Below are positions 50,601-60,842 of a DNA stretch of 64,000 bases, in pieces; position 1 is the stretch's first letter, and every line of letters begins with the position of its first letter. The DNA is from Nitzschia sp. pyKryTriq1 (taxonomy: Eukaryota; Bacillariophyta; Bacillariophyceae; Bacillariales; Bacillariaceae). Under the pieces are notes generated by a model. The model was not told the origin of the DNA, searched no databases, and saw only the letters and a program-made list of their open reading frames with translations. Where the stretch lies: NCBI GenBank assembly GCA_956465555.1, contig OY101126.1:1220501-1284500 (forward strand), written 5' to 3'. The position numbers were made by a program, and so were the translations under genes.

Positions 50601-50916
50601 TCTCTTTTCCGTTAATGTTATTATTGTTGTTGAACGATGATTTGACGGGCATGGGGGGCGCCGAGGGAGCGTCTATAATTCTCGTCACTAGTGCCGGAGT
50701 AGTAGGAGCGGGTGTGGCAGGAGCGGAACAAGGATCCCGATCACTCAGAGCGGACACTTGAGTGTCAAACTGAGGTTTCATTTCCTGAAATACAACACTG
50801 CTGGGTGTGCCTGATGTGTTGGTACTGATGCTGTTGTTTTTATTGCTGATGTTGCTGTTAACCGGCGAAGCCTCTGTTGTTTCAGCGGCCGCGGCGATGG
50901 CGTCCCCGGACGTCAT
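47680..50916 (-). CDS. Choline/carnitine O-acyltransferase, catalytic His intact
   Basis: The single-exon protein has 1078 residues from the first in-frame ATG; the frame is open to 50994 but begins there with TTG. It is a close paralogue of the gene at 29-3112: LPIPTLDETMEKFLKS, SCCNRWYDKMQIIVCGDGTAG, the active site F-E-H-S-A-I-D-G-H with His507, YHGRTEAMRPAT, GKGVDRHLFALRS and PVVPDGLGIGYIIKDHQLHY. It should transfer acyl groups between CoA and carnitine, moving acyl units between organelles. The N-terminal 110 residues are Asn/Ser/Ala-rich, with no clear mitochondrial leader or peroxisomal signal. The C-terminus ends in a run of nine His shortly before the stop, from a GTG/GAT-like repeat. 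Substrate chain length cannot be judged. Confidence 0.9.
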   Translation of the reverse strand: MTSGDAIAAAAETTEASPVNSNISNKNNSISTNTSGTPSSVVFQEMKPQFDTQVSALSDRDPCSAPATPAPTTPALVTRIIDAPSAPPMPVKSSFNNNNNINGKETSSVSIKTSVTFGGQPELAPLPIPTLDETMEKFLKSIEALQADDDAMARAQSKRIVVDFFRDEGPALQKLLLEYDRRGREAGEIGSYVEEFWNDSYLAPDSSVVLNLNPFFVLEDSPDPKIAKHPIKRAASLCFASVKLASQLRFENLKPDTFKGKALCMDQFKSLFSTARIPMRNAKDAIHVFEDSNHLAVMCRGKVYYFQVLWPDGHVAVDEGDIVDILTAIHSHAQEEGEEATKNGTSVLDPIAIRAQQSIGVLTSLPRKEWAMAREELIQHSSKNEESLKIIDSALFVLVLDDYIPQNKHDAAANMLHGSYLLKQYSLVDQDNNKDNSNTYDSDGGSSSDPSYPTRGGSISQAGTGGPNNADWLVFSDYQAGSCCNRWYDKMQIIVCGDGTAGINFEHSAIDGHTALRFVSDVYAETVISFAQSITKLVAAHDVIPHVISAKVHRAATALDAEGRATLDVFPKKLHFEIPDSVQRKIYYAETALGDEIVASETFVLEFKEYGKSFITRNKMSPDSFVQMSMMLAYYKLYGRIVCAYEPVLTKNFYHGRTEAMRPATMEARRLCQLFTDCKATAQEKIAALQNATKVHSQLVRECSQGKGVDRHLFALRSIAEKNGLPIPAFFLSKPWKLLNHTVLSTSNCGNPALAGFGFGPVVPDGLGIGYIIKDHQLHYSISSKHRQTRRYAYTLESVLRDMAKLFLDTTKTNQVGAALRAANTSATQPRQHLKNLPVHMISYDSYGDLWGESDAPDLPNNKVASQSAMTTVETKEESISPKADPPTQRWSAEELAEIAEEIFELSLNDKKMDNAAAPSAEESSSTPVLVAASGDDGAPPPGVRPKRRGSKDSIPIIPGRPGSTISNLDAIFSDAGNPPVLQKTVAVSPAPTATAAGAASSSRREHRCNLVNHPARSHSHSRLVGPAQRQQSFKYSELSQKGVTIEMDRGKNPKHHHHHHHHHNHDEEKQIANPPPP

Positions 50917-52505
50917 GCTTTTATTGTGAGATTTACTACCGATAGTAGTGCTGTCAGTTTCAAACTCTTGTTTTTTGCTTGTTGATCGTACCAAACACCA
51001 CCTAACCCGGCAAAAGAGTCTTGTGCTGTTGAGATATTGTTTATTATGGAACTGGTGCTTTGACGTTGGTTTGAAAATCCGGTGTGTTTTGGCGGGACAA
51101 CAGAAGGCTCGCCGTTGTTACAGTAAATAGTTGTCCAACTTCCGGTAGAAAGGCGAAGATACCGGATTTGCAATCACAGAATTGAAGAATCAAGATTATT
51201 TATGAGAAGAACTTCTGCAAGCAAATATTCTTTGTTCTGATGATGGGCGGTTCGGACGGATCTATTCAGTCGTTCTCGTTTTTACCGACCAACCCCCCAA
51301 ATTCCTTGGACGGTGTATTTGTGTGCAGTTCTTGTTTTGGACTTCCCGATTATTGTCAGAAGAGCGAGTTTTATTGTAGTAGAGAGGGGCTTTCCTAACT
51401 ACAGTATACTGCTGGCAAGAAATGAGAAGGCTGATTTTGCCGCAATATCAAGAAGTTATGCTGGCGTCCGTCCGCGCTCATCAGAGCAGCCAAAAAAAAG
51501 AGTGAGAAGCTTTTCGCTCGCTACTTCACGCCCTTGAATGAAGAAGCGACATGTTTTTAGCCAATCCCATGCCTCCAATGGCTCCAAATTCATGTCACAT
51601 GCATGGGCAATGTACCGGTACGTACAGTATGTAGCTGTAATAATGAATGTAGAGTACATATCATAGATCATCATCTCTGCTCAATGCCTTCCGCGTGTCA
51701 ACAAGAGATGATGATTGTTTCATTATCTAAAATGGGTGCCTGTGCTGCTCTATCCAAGAAGTCTGCAAAGCCGACCTCTTCTGCCAAGCAACGCAATATC
51801 CACGCAAAGATCCAGGAAGAAGACTGACTCCTCTCCTGCTCTGCGTTTCTCCTATAAACTACTATTTATATCGTAAAGCAGCGAAAAACTAGCTCTAGAG
51901 AGGAGAGTACCGGTAGAGAGGTACGGTAGTAGAGATATGCGGAACGAAGCTGCACTGGCAAACGAGCTACTGTAGAGCAGAGAGCATCGTCTACTGCTAC
52001 TGTAGTAGTACGCCGTACGCAAAAAACAACTAGTACACCTTTTTTGCCCTCCAAGCCGTTGGGCTGCCCTCTCCAGAGTCTACTCTCTGGTAGACCGCGG
52101 CCGGGGTCACTGAGCGAACGTGCACCACAGAGCAGTGAGATTGTAGACATCTACTACTATTCGATTTGATTAACTGTAGAGCAGAGTACAAGCAAGTACT
52201 ACAGGCAGAAGAATAGAGGACCCGAGTAGGCTACTAGATCAAGCACGACGATCTAGATATACTACTAGCGATACCATTAGAGCACGTCCTGAAGTTGTCC
52301 TCTGACAATCTCTTTAACTTTTAAAAAATGATACTCGGCAAGCAACTCATACCGCATATTATAAGAATACCTTTTCTTTTATTATATGTCCTTCGTTCCA
52401 AAACCACAATCGTTGGGTCTTTTCGCTTCACCACGACTACCAGAAGAAGGACCGTGCGAATCCTGTAACTGTATGAACCCCGACTTTTTCTTCTCTTCTT
52501 TATTA
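50917..52505. other. Intergenic region with palindromic tracts
   Basis: This 1589-bp gap has TACCGGTA at 51613-51620 and 51908-51915, plus many CTCTAC/GTAGAG tracts between about 51890 and 52200. A short open frame at 51732 is listed separately. No other gene was recognised. Confidence 0.45.
51732..51827 (+). CDS. Possible 31-residue lipid-anchored peptide
   Basis: A short frame reads MGACAALSKKSAKPTSSAKQ and ends KIQEED. Met-Gly followed by Cys4 and a basic stretch resembles a substrate for N-myristoylation plus palmitoylation, although position 6 is Ala where Ser/Thr is preferred. It lies alone within a repeat-rich intergenic region, so it may be chance or part of an unrecognised gene. Confidence is low. 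Confidence 0.2.
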   Translation: MGACAALSKKSAKPTSSAKQRNIHAKIQEED

Positions 52506-53216
52506 TTATAGTAGATTCGCAATGGTTCGTCTCTCCTTATTCTTGTTGGGCTTTTTCTTCTTGCCGTTCTTTCCCTGTTGAACAGACGAATTCTTCAATT
52601 CTTTAATAGCTGCGGATGCTGCACTATTCTTGTTGCTCTTTTTATTATTACTGCCGCCGCCGCCGCCGCCGCTACTCTTTTTCGCCTTGAGAATCGCACC
52701 CACATCCACGGGCGGAACAACCACATTTGCATTATTACTGTTGCTATTGGTGTTTTCATCTGTAGTAGCAGTAGCAGTATCCTCCGCAGAAACATCCTCC
52801 GTTGTCACCTTGCTGTTGCTGTTGCTCTTGCTTTTGTTGTTGGTGCTCTTGCTGTTATTGTTGTTGTTGTTGGACTTTTTCTTGTGGCGCTTACTGTTGC
52901 TGCCGTTGTTCGCCACAGCCGCCGACTGCTGGGTTTCGTCTCCCACCATCACTCCCTTTTCTTGAGTAGGAGTAGTGGTAGTAGCAGCAGCAGTAGTAGT
53001 AGTAGAAGAAGTTGATGTTGTTCCAGTAGCAGTGATGCCTCGAGACGATTGACTTTCCGTTTTCCCCAGTGACGAGGATGTTGGCTGCGTGTTGGATGGC
53101 TTCTCACTATCATCCTTATTAGACGACGACGACGATAACAAGTACATTGCAGCTAGGGCTGCCGCTCCGCCACAGAGAAGAAGGATCGACTTTTGACTAC
53201 TACTACTGATGGACAT
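52506..53216 (-). CDS. Low-complexity single-pass membrane protein, unknown
   Basis: The 236-residue frame begins MSISSSSQKSILLLCGGAAALAAMYLLSSS, a short leader and one hydrophobic helix (about 10-27). The rest is almost all Ser, Thr, Asn, Lys and Gly runs, partly from CAA/GAA/TAG-type trinucleotide repeats, and ends in a strongly basic segment (GKNGKKKKPNKNKERR). Orientation would put the basic tail in the cytosol or, if the helix is a signal peptide, outside. Silica-associated peptides are Ser/Lys-rich and secreted, so that is one possibility, but there are no silaffin-type KxxK repeats. The gene is plausible because the long frame has a membrane leader. Confidence 0.5.
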   Translation of the reverse strand: MSISSSSQKSILLLCGGAAALAAMYLLSSSSSNKDDSEKPSNTQPTSSSLGKTESQSSRGITATGTTSTSSTTTTAAATTTTPTQEKGVMVGDETQQSAAVANNGSNSKRHKKKSNNNNNNSKSTNNKSKSNSNSKVTTEDVSAEDTATATTDENTNSNSNNANVVVPPVDVGAILKAKKSSGGGGGGSNNKKSNKNSAASAAIKELKNSSVQQGKNGKKKKPNKNKERRTIANLL

Positions 53217-53630
53217 GGTTTTTGTTTTGATCTTATTGCTCTCAGCAGGAGGAAATACGGGCTATCGCTAGAAAAGCTAGAGAGAGTGTGTGAGCGTGTG
53301 TTTGGGATACTGACAGATGAGGTGAGGTGAGGTGCGGTGCAGTGCGGTATGTATCTACTAGTAGAGAGCAACAACAAAGCAAAGCCGTGTTTGATTGGAG
53401 ATTTGAAGAGAGAGAGGGAGAGAGAGGAGAGAGAAAGGGTCGGTTCGCGGAGTGGATTTTGCGGACGAGAGAGACGAAGAGAAGGCTTTTCGTGGTTTTG
53501 TCGCCGTTCGCCGCCGGCCGCACCGCGCGCGGCACCGGCCACAAAAAAGATCTTCTACAGCATATGTCTGGCATGCATGCGGGTCATCGGATGCATGAGG
53601 ATGATGCGCGCATGCAATCGTGCGGAGAGA

Positions 53631-53701
53631 GTGACGTCACACCATCCAGTTTCACGCACGCACGAGCACACACGCACAAAATTTTAACATGGTGACGTCA
53701 C
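53631..53701. promoter_or_regulatory. Pair of GTGACGTCAC (CRE-type) palindromes
   Basis: The 10-bp palindrome GTGACGTCAC occurs at 53631-53640 and again at 53692-53701, 61 bp apart. TGACGTCA is the cAMP-response/bZIP site, and TGACGT elements mediate the CO2/cAMP response of diatom carbonic anhydrase promoters. The pair lies about 415 bp upstream of the low-complexity membrane protein gene at 53216. A regulatory role is inferred. Confidence 0.5.
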
Positions 53702-54246
53702 TCCCGGATTTTGAAAAAAACTGCTCGGAACGCCAAACATCAAGCACACAAGTCATTTCATACATACGACAATGACAATGATGATGTTGCGGTGACAATG
53801 GGAAAATAAATGTATGTATTAGCCGATGCGACAATGATCAGTGACCAACCCATTCGGTGACATGCTGCAACCCTTTAGACGCGCCAATGAATCCTCTCTA
53901 GAGTAGAAAAAAGGTCGGCGCAGTGTTTGGACGACCACCACTTCCCTCGTTCTCTCACGTTTCCGCCCGCCTTGAATGCCGGGTTTCGCGGGTGGCGCAG
54001 AAGAAGAAGGATCATCGAGGCAGCAATCTCAACAATCTCAAGGATCATGTGCAGTACCCAGTCCTGCTGAGCTTAGATCATGATTTTCACTAGATTCAAT
54101 CTACGAATGATGAATGCGCGGATGAATGAAACATGAGTCATGAAAGACTGGCTGATTGTCTCCAACCTGCTGCAAGACTACTTGTACGTTTCTAAGTGTA
54201 CACACAAGATATGAAATACTTTGTGCCCGGTACACATGGGACTTGA

Positions 54247-54247
<1 letters not shown>

Positions 54248-54282
<35 letters not shown>
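54248..54282. repeat. (AC)n microsatellite
   Basis: An uninterrupted AC dinucleotide run of about 17 units lies in intergenic DNA. Confidence 0.95.
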
Positions 54283-54285
<3 letters not shown>

Positions 54286-54426
54286 AAAGCTATTTTATTC
54301 CGAAAACCGACGGGATGCTATTTACATTGAGCTTTTTCTACTCTGCCCTACTACATATGCACGAATAGACAGGAGAGGAGAGAGGAGGTCGCTACTTGTC
54401 TGTTGCTTTTTCAATAACTTGATTTT

Positions 54427-55782
54427 TCAAGGATGCTTGGGAAGATGACAGCTGCGGAATTCCCACCGTGCTAATGCGATGAGAGCATGGGCGACTTGAC
54501 GCCGGCCCTCGGCTTCTTCCTGGGCGGTCTCCCTACGTTGTCGCTTGACCGATGGACTGGGGAAGGAGCCCGAAAGCTCTTCTACGTTTCCTGCTTCCAA
54601 AGATCGCTTGTTTATTGACTGAGGCTCCTTGACTTGAACAGTGGGACTGCAAGGCTCGGTGATAATCTCGAACTTTTCGTTCGTAGTTTGCAACGGTTCG
54701 CACGGTCTAGACAGCTTTTGTGTACACTTCATATTTTCATTTGAAACGACCCGCCAGGACTTGTTGTTGGATGGTGTTCCATGCGTTGATTTTTCTCTAG
54801 ACTGCAAGGCCTTAAAGTTGAGAAGAGACGGGGGATTCAATATTCTCCTGGGGTGAATCATGTTGTGAGTGTCGTCCACCAACCGTTCAGTTCGTTGAGG
54901 ATACTGGGAGTCTTTCTTCTGGTGGGTCGGCCTTCTGCTATTATTCGGCTCGTCGGTAGAATCGACAAGAGTATCGAGGGGAGCGCAGATATTTTCGTCT
55001 TTGCGTTCGGATTCATTGAATGCATCCACATCAAGACTGCACCCATCCCAGGAATCTTGTGGCAACTCATCGATTGTACCCATGGACAGCGCATCATCAT
55101 CATCATCCAGGCGATCTTCGGAGGAGGCTTCAATCCTTTCTTGTGCTCCCATTAGTTCAAATGCGTCTCCATCTTCTTCTTCGCTACTATCATCCCCTTG
55201 ATCCGCGACTTGATTCACAATCTTTCGCAGCGCATCGTAGGTGATTGAGCTACCATCGGTATTGCAAATGTCCTTCTCGAGGACGAGGGCGTGCAAACGC
55301 GCCAATTCTACAGAGGCCTCCGAATGAATCTTCGATGTCTTGGCGAATGCTTGACGTATGTAGTCTTGATCCATTAAAAACTTTTTGCAGTGTTCTTGCT
55401 GTTGTAAGACGGCCGACCGGCAGATGCCAACAACATCGACGACATCTAAATCGCCACAGGCATCGTTCACAGCCAGGTTTGCCATTTTCACCAGATTCTT
55501 CATTTCTTCCAATTCTTCGTTGGAATACCACAATTCGCTCACTGGAGGTGGATTTAAATTTTCAACGGAGACATTTTCTCGAGAACAGCTATCGAGAAAC
55601 CGAACTGTTTTCTTTGGCTTCTTTATCATTTTCGATGTCTTGTTTTGTTGGTGTATTGTCCTTGTTGTTTCGACGAGCGCTGCTACAGCTGCATCCATCA
55701 TTATTGACGAGTTCGATGATCTTTCAAAGGAGCTGATAAGCATGCTATTGTCTTGTAAACGTATCGTAGAGTGGCAGTTCAT
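54427..55782 (-). CDS. Unknown protein with VRF...WYS motif
   Basis: The 451-residue frame starts at the first ATG, MNCHSTIRLQ; the frame extends to 55839 only with TTG. After a Ser-rich leader comes KKPKKTVRFLDSC, then SELWYSNEELEEMKNLVKMA. A basic patch, 'VRF' and 'WYS-x-E-E' about 35 residues apart recall a widespread diatom unknown family, though I cannot name it from a database. A helical stretch follows (residues about 110-190) with regular acidic/hydrophobic spacing. The centre is acidic and disordered. The C-terminus has a basic KRQRRE cluster and a short helix ending HLPKHP. A nuclear or cytosolic regulator is possible. No enzyme motif is seen. Confidence 0.65.
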   Translation of the reverse strand: MNCHSTIRLQDNSMLISSFERSSNSSIMMDAAVAALVETTRTIHQQNKTSKMIKKPKKTVRFLDSCSRENVSVENLNPPPVSELWYSNEELEEMKNLVKMANLAVNDACGDLDVVDVVGICRSAVLQQQEHCKKFLMDQDYIRQAFAKTSKIHSEASVELARLHALVLEKDICNTDGSSITYDALRKIVNQVADQGDDSSEEEDGDAFELMGAQERIEASSEDRLDDDDDALSMGTIDELPQDSWDGCSLDVDAFNESERKDENICAPLDTLVDSTDEPNNSRRPTHQKKDSQYPQRTERLVDDTHNMIHPRRILNPPSLLNFKALQSREKSTHGTPSNNKSWRVVSNENMKCTQKLSRPCEPLQTTNEKFEIITEPCSPTVQVKEPQSINKRSLEAGNVEELSGSFPSPSVKRQRRETAQEEAEGRRQVAHALIALARWEFRSCHLPKHP

Positions 55783-56611
55783 TTCGGCAAGATTGAATTT
55801 ATCTGAGGGTAATGGTGAGGATTGTGTCGTGAGGTACAAAGAGGTCGGTGCGAAACAACAAAATGATGTGTGGATGGATTGAAGGGATGATGAGCGAAAA
55901 AGTTTTCAGAATTCTCTTTTGGGGCTTATAATAATGGTTGAACATCGGAAGTCGGAGATTTAATATTCTTTATGCGGAAGATATCTTGTGCGTTGTGTTA
56001 TGTATTGGGGCTATCGGAACTTGATTTCGGAGTAATAGGTGACTCAGACCGGACAATTCGCGTCAGTTCATTTTAACACGTAAGAAAATGCCACACGCAT
56101 GATTCGCCAACAAGAGCGAAAAGCAATAGGGCACATGCAAAACAAAGAGAACTATTGATATCCTTTGTAAAAAGTGCAACATGCATCACCAAGTGCATGA
56201 ACGAGACTATTCGGTCCTCCACCTTTTTTCTGATAAACGACGTCAACATAGACTGACGCTCTTTGCTACGAATTAGACCTACACGCTAATTTCTCTCTCT
56301 TCTTGCAGTATCAGTAGTAGACTACTCTATTAGAGCGAGTAGAGTAGCTAGTAGAGTAGAGGGCCTCTCTCTCTACTAGAGAGTAGAGAGAGAGAGAGTA
56401 GTGAGGTAGAGAGCTCATCGAGATAATAGTGTGATAAGCGTTTTTAAGAATATTACTCGTGGTAAGAAGTGATGGTGATGGTGCAATGTTCCATGCCTCT
56501 AGAGAGTACTCGTAGTCTACTACGTAGAGAGAGTAGTCTAGACTAGAAAGTGCTTCGTCACTCGCATTGCCAACGTCGAATTGTCTGATGACGACTCGCT
56601 CTTGCTGTGCC
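55783..56611. other. Intergenic region with CTCTACTAGAG tracts
   Basis: This 829-bp gap has a dense run of GTAGAG/CTCTAC and ACTAGAGAG palindromes at about 56310-56410 and again at 56490-56550. These could fold into hairpins. No gene was recognised. Confidence 0.45.
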
Positions 56612-59600
56612 TTATGTTTCGATAGCTCCCTCTCCCGAAAATAGTCTGCCCCCTTTCAAGAAACCCGCAAGAGTATTCATCGGTGGCTTGAGAGCATCAG
56701 GCATGAACTGCACTTGAAGCTGAACAACAAGAGAAACAAGACAACAAGATGTTAGATGAGTCCAGGGCTATTCTATTCCTTAATCTTCGTCGATGAGTAC
56801 ATTTCAATACATAAAATATTTCTACACAAAACGTACCGAGTTGAACGCGTATTTGGCTTGTCCCACGTTCTTCTCACAAATTGGCAGTCGAGTGCCGTAG
56901 ATTCGAATCAGTGTGGCGTCGTCCAGAATGGTTTCAGTTGCGGTCACGCCTCGATACTGTGCCGCAAATTGAGCTTGCTTATACGTCACTGCATAGTACG
57001 AAAACAAGAGCAAGGGCAAAGGGTTAGGAACGCCAATGTTCCAGCAAGAAATCAACGACATGAGTAGTACTACATACCGTGCATGGCAGTTCGGTCCTTG
57101 CCGGATTTACAAAAGACGAGCCCGCCTCCTCCCAGCTGCTGCGCCAGCATCGCGGCCTCGTCAAGGATACTATGGTTCATACGACCCGCCGAAGACTTGA
57201 TGTGTTGGTGCAGCAACGCCATGGTAGGGTGGATGGGAAGGACTTGATGCTCTTCTGGACCCATGTTTTGGGGATTCGTCCTAAAAACCTGAATCATGGC
57301 TGCCTGGATTTTATCCAAGGTTATCTCTTGTGGACGAATGGCGTGCGCGTAGGCGTTCATCTTTTGAAAGGCTTCGTAGTTCAACGCAACCAAAACATCC
57401 GAATCGACAATTCCCACATCATCATCCTCGTCGTCGACAAGCCCACCAGTCGAAATCTCTTGTTTGGTTCCATTCTTGGACATGATATTGTTTCCAGTAT
57501 TGGCCCCCCATTGGCGGATGTCGACCCCCACTTGGTACAGAACGGGATAGAGTTGCACCGCCGTTCCGTTTCGGAGAGGTGGCGGAATTCGTTCATGATA
57601 GTACGAGGGATCCACACCAATCTGTAACAAAAAGTGGCGATTGGGCCCTTGACCTGACGGGAAGAGATTGACCCACTTCATGTATGGCGACGATGGAATA
57701 AATACAGCTTTGCTTGGAATGCCATTGTCCGGCATCAAGACCACTCGGACCATTCGAAGCATACTGATCGCGACACTGTATTGCGTCAAAAAAGAAGCAA
57801 GAATAATCAGCGACAGAGATTGCCGATAATACTTCAGACAAAACGAATGCAAATACGAAAAGTACACAAAAACAATAGAACACATACCTGGCATCTTCAA
57901 TCATTCCAAGTTCCTTTCCTGCGGCACTCAATAGTCCTTCGAAACACACCATGTAACCATGGCGTCTCCAAATATCGGGCCATCCTGCCGCTATTTTACT
58001 TTGGTCCGACGAAATACTGGCCAAATAGCTAGTAATGGCCAATCCCAACGACTGCGAAAAGACATTGGCACGGCGGACGGCACACATCCAACTCACGTGA
58101 TGCAAATTATGAGTGGCTTCAAACACGCGCCAACTTTTAAAAACAAAACAAAACAAGAAGAGATTGAAAACCAAGTAATTCAGTAAGTAATTGAGTGAGT
58201 GAGTAGAGTGGAGTGAGCCGTTCCGGCAGTCGTACATCATTCCTCTCCCAAAGAAATCCCATGTATGAGCTGTTTATTATTCTTATTACGTACCGTAGTC
58301 GTTGCAGATCGGCATGTCGGGAGGGGATATGATGCACCGTAGCACCACTTTGACGGGCCGTGGCCAAAAAATGGCCCACGCCCGCAATCAATTGATTTTG
58401 GGCTTGATTCAATGCCAATGCCAATTCGTAACGTTTCGCTTCGAGCCGTCGTAAGCCTCCTGCTGCACTGGCAGCCGTATTCATCCCAGCCAATATATTT
58501 CCAAAGCCTCGCGCATGATCGGATGGTGCACCATGAGTAATATTGGTAAAACAGGCTCCCGGATACTCCAATTGTTGTTGCTGTTGTTGTTGTCCTGTAG
58601 GACTTGGGGCTGGGGCTCGTAGGGCATCCACCACATTGATATTCATTTGTACCACATGACAATTAAAGGGTAGTGCACTCAAGGTCGTTTCCATTCGACT
58701 GGAACTAGGTCTAAAGGCTTTGGGTGTCTTGGTTTCATGAGGTTGGGGATGCTGCTGTTGTTGTGATGTTGATGATGACGATGTCGACAAGGACGATCGT
58801 TCCGGCTGTACCAAAGCTTGTTTGTACAAACGCGCACGTTCTTGAAATCCTTCCATGGCCGATTGCCGCAAGGCCAAATGCTGTTCCATGTATTGGGTCG
58901 TGAAAAAGAGTCCCATGGTATCCAATTGTTGTTTTCGAAGTGCTGATGCCGATGCCGATTCGTGTGTTTGTTGATGGTGTGCCAGGATGGGAGTAGGATC
59001 ATGATCCATTCCCGGATTCCCATCATAGGCCAAGGGGTCCAAACCGACGAGGGATACCAATCCATCGGTCGCCGGATAGGGTTTGTTGGAATCTCGTTGG
59101 GTTGGCATGGTGACTTTGATTTGAGCGAGCAAAAGTCCCATGGGTTGTCCATTTTGAAGCAACGGCAATTGAACCATGTTCGCATTGTTATTGGCACCAG
59201 CAGAACCAGCAGTATCGATGAATCCTTCCATTCCCACGACCGTTTCCCAGACTTGGACTTGATTGTCACTTCCATGACCACCACCACCACTACTACTACT
59301 ACTACTACCATTCAAAGTCACACAAAAATACAGGGCTCCCAACAAGAATCCACTGGCAGGCATTTGTCCTCCAAAGGCTTGCAAGATTCCTGGCAAGACA
59401 CCTTCGGTACAAACTTTGGGGTATAACTTGATTTGAACGGGAGGAGGATTATTGCTGGATGGTACTGGCTGACCTCCACTTCCAACAATGATCGGTATGG
59501 GTTGATTGGATACCAATTCCAATTCAAAAATCGAATCAGGACGGCGCCAAGCGACGGAAAGAGAAGCAGTACCACCACCACCACCACCGAAAGAACCCGC

Positions 59601-60842
59601 AGTGGGCGATGTTTGGATACCGGTCAGTCCTACCAGACAGGTTGCCTTGCTCGTATCGTCCTTGAAATCATGTCGATTTTGACGCAATACCTTGGCGACG
59701 GATTGCGCATGATACAAGGACTTTTGCGTCGCCTTGGCGGCCCATTCCATACAGGCGGCAGCAATCGGAAGAGGAATGGTCGACTCGGTCGCACGTTCGG
59801 TAGCAACCAACCAATGATGGGGGTGTTCTGGTTTGCCATTGAAGATGTAGGACTGATCCAATGGCAAATTGCATAAATCACTGGAATAGGCCGACATGTC
59901 GGGATCCGTCAAACTCCAAGAGCGTTGTTGCAAGACTTGAGAGAATTTGGCATCGGGCAAGGCACAAATATGCAATTGTCCTCCCACGACCAAATTGGAA
60001 GAGAGGGGAATGGCCGTGACGGTTCCCAGCGACAAGGTCGTGGCATCAATCGTGGCTTGACCCAACAAGTAATATTTTGCCAAGGCCTTGGTCGATTGCA
60101 AAATGGCAGCTCCCGATTGGATCCATAATTTCAATCGGAATTGCGTTTGCTGGCGACGCCGTCCCGAAACCACGAGTGGGACTCTAAAGCGGACATCCTG
60201 CCTCGTCCTACTCCTACCACCACCACCACCATCCGATGACGACGACGACGATGTAGGCAGTGGCAATGCTTCCGTGACGCCCAAGAGTTCTTCGGTATGA
60301 GGATCGTAAAAGGCGACCCGGAGCAAATCGGAATTCCGGCCCTTGTCGATCCGGACGGCCATGGATTGCATTTGACGTTCCAATGTGGCCGACGTCGAAG
60401 CGGCGACTTTTTTGAGAAAGCCTCCAATGCTGCTGCTGCCGCCACGGGCGCTGTTCGTCTTAGTATTCGCAGTGCTACTAGTAGTAGTACTGGTATTGGT
60501 ATTAGCAGCACCATTGTTGTTGTTGTTGTTGTTGTTGTCCTCTTGCAAAAAGCCAAAGGCATCAAAGTCATCGTCTTTGGATTCGTCAAATGTAGCACCT
60601 GTCATTGTTTCACTCGACAACATGGCACTGCCACCGCCACTGCCACCGCCCTGTTGTCTCAGTTGCTTCAGAATCGATTCCACGCCTCCTTCCAAGCAAC
60701 AGGCGGCATTGGCTTGAACACCAAGAATCAAGCGTTGTCCCAACGGACCCGCATATTGACGTTCCAAAGTGGAAATGGGCGAATAATTACTGTTCAGACT
60801 CGAACTCGAAGTCGTTGGAATAGAAGAATTGTTGGTAGCCAT
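56612..60842 (-). CDS. INPP4: Inositol polyphosphate 4-phosphatase (INPP4-type)
   Basis: Five exons (60842-58294, 58133-57888, 57775-57078, 56988-56837 and 56719-56612) join in frame with GT..AG borders and give 1250 residues. The catalytic P-loop in exon 3 is C-K-S-G-K-D-R-T with Cys1154, close to the INPP4A/B motif CKSAKDRT. The following exon ends KNVGQAKYAFNS and the last begins LQVQFMPDALKPPMNTL, matching the INPP4 C-terminus (KNVGKRKYAFNS-like). The long N-terminal exon has a C2-like region (about 150-300) among Gly/Ser/Asn loops. INPP4 enzymes remove the 4-phosphate of PI(3,4)P2 to make PI3P. The enzyme is longer than human INPP4 because of low-complexity insertions. Exon 3 also holds VNLFPSGQGPNRHFLLQIGV. 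Confidence 0.87.

Larger units (their letters stand above)
53217..54426. other. Intergenic region
   Basis: This 1210-bp gap lies between two minus-strand genes. It contains a GAGAG purine tract at 53406-53438, the paired GTGACGTCAC motifs and the AC microsatellite listed separately. No gene was recognised. Confidence 0.45.

Noticed and set aside
52578-53015. Leu/Val-rich plus-strand frames that look like membrane proteins
   Set aside because: They are antisense to Asn/Lys/Ser runs of the minus-strand gene and reflect AAC/AAG repeats.
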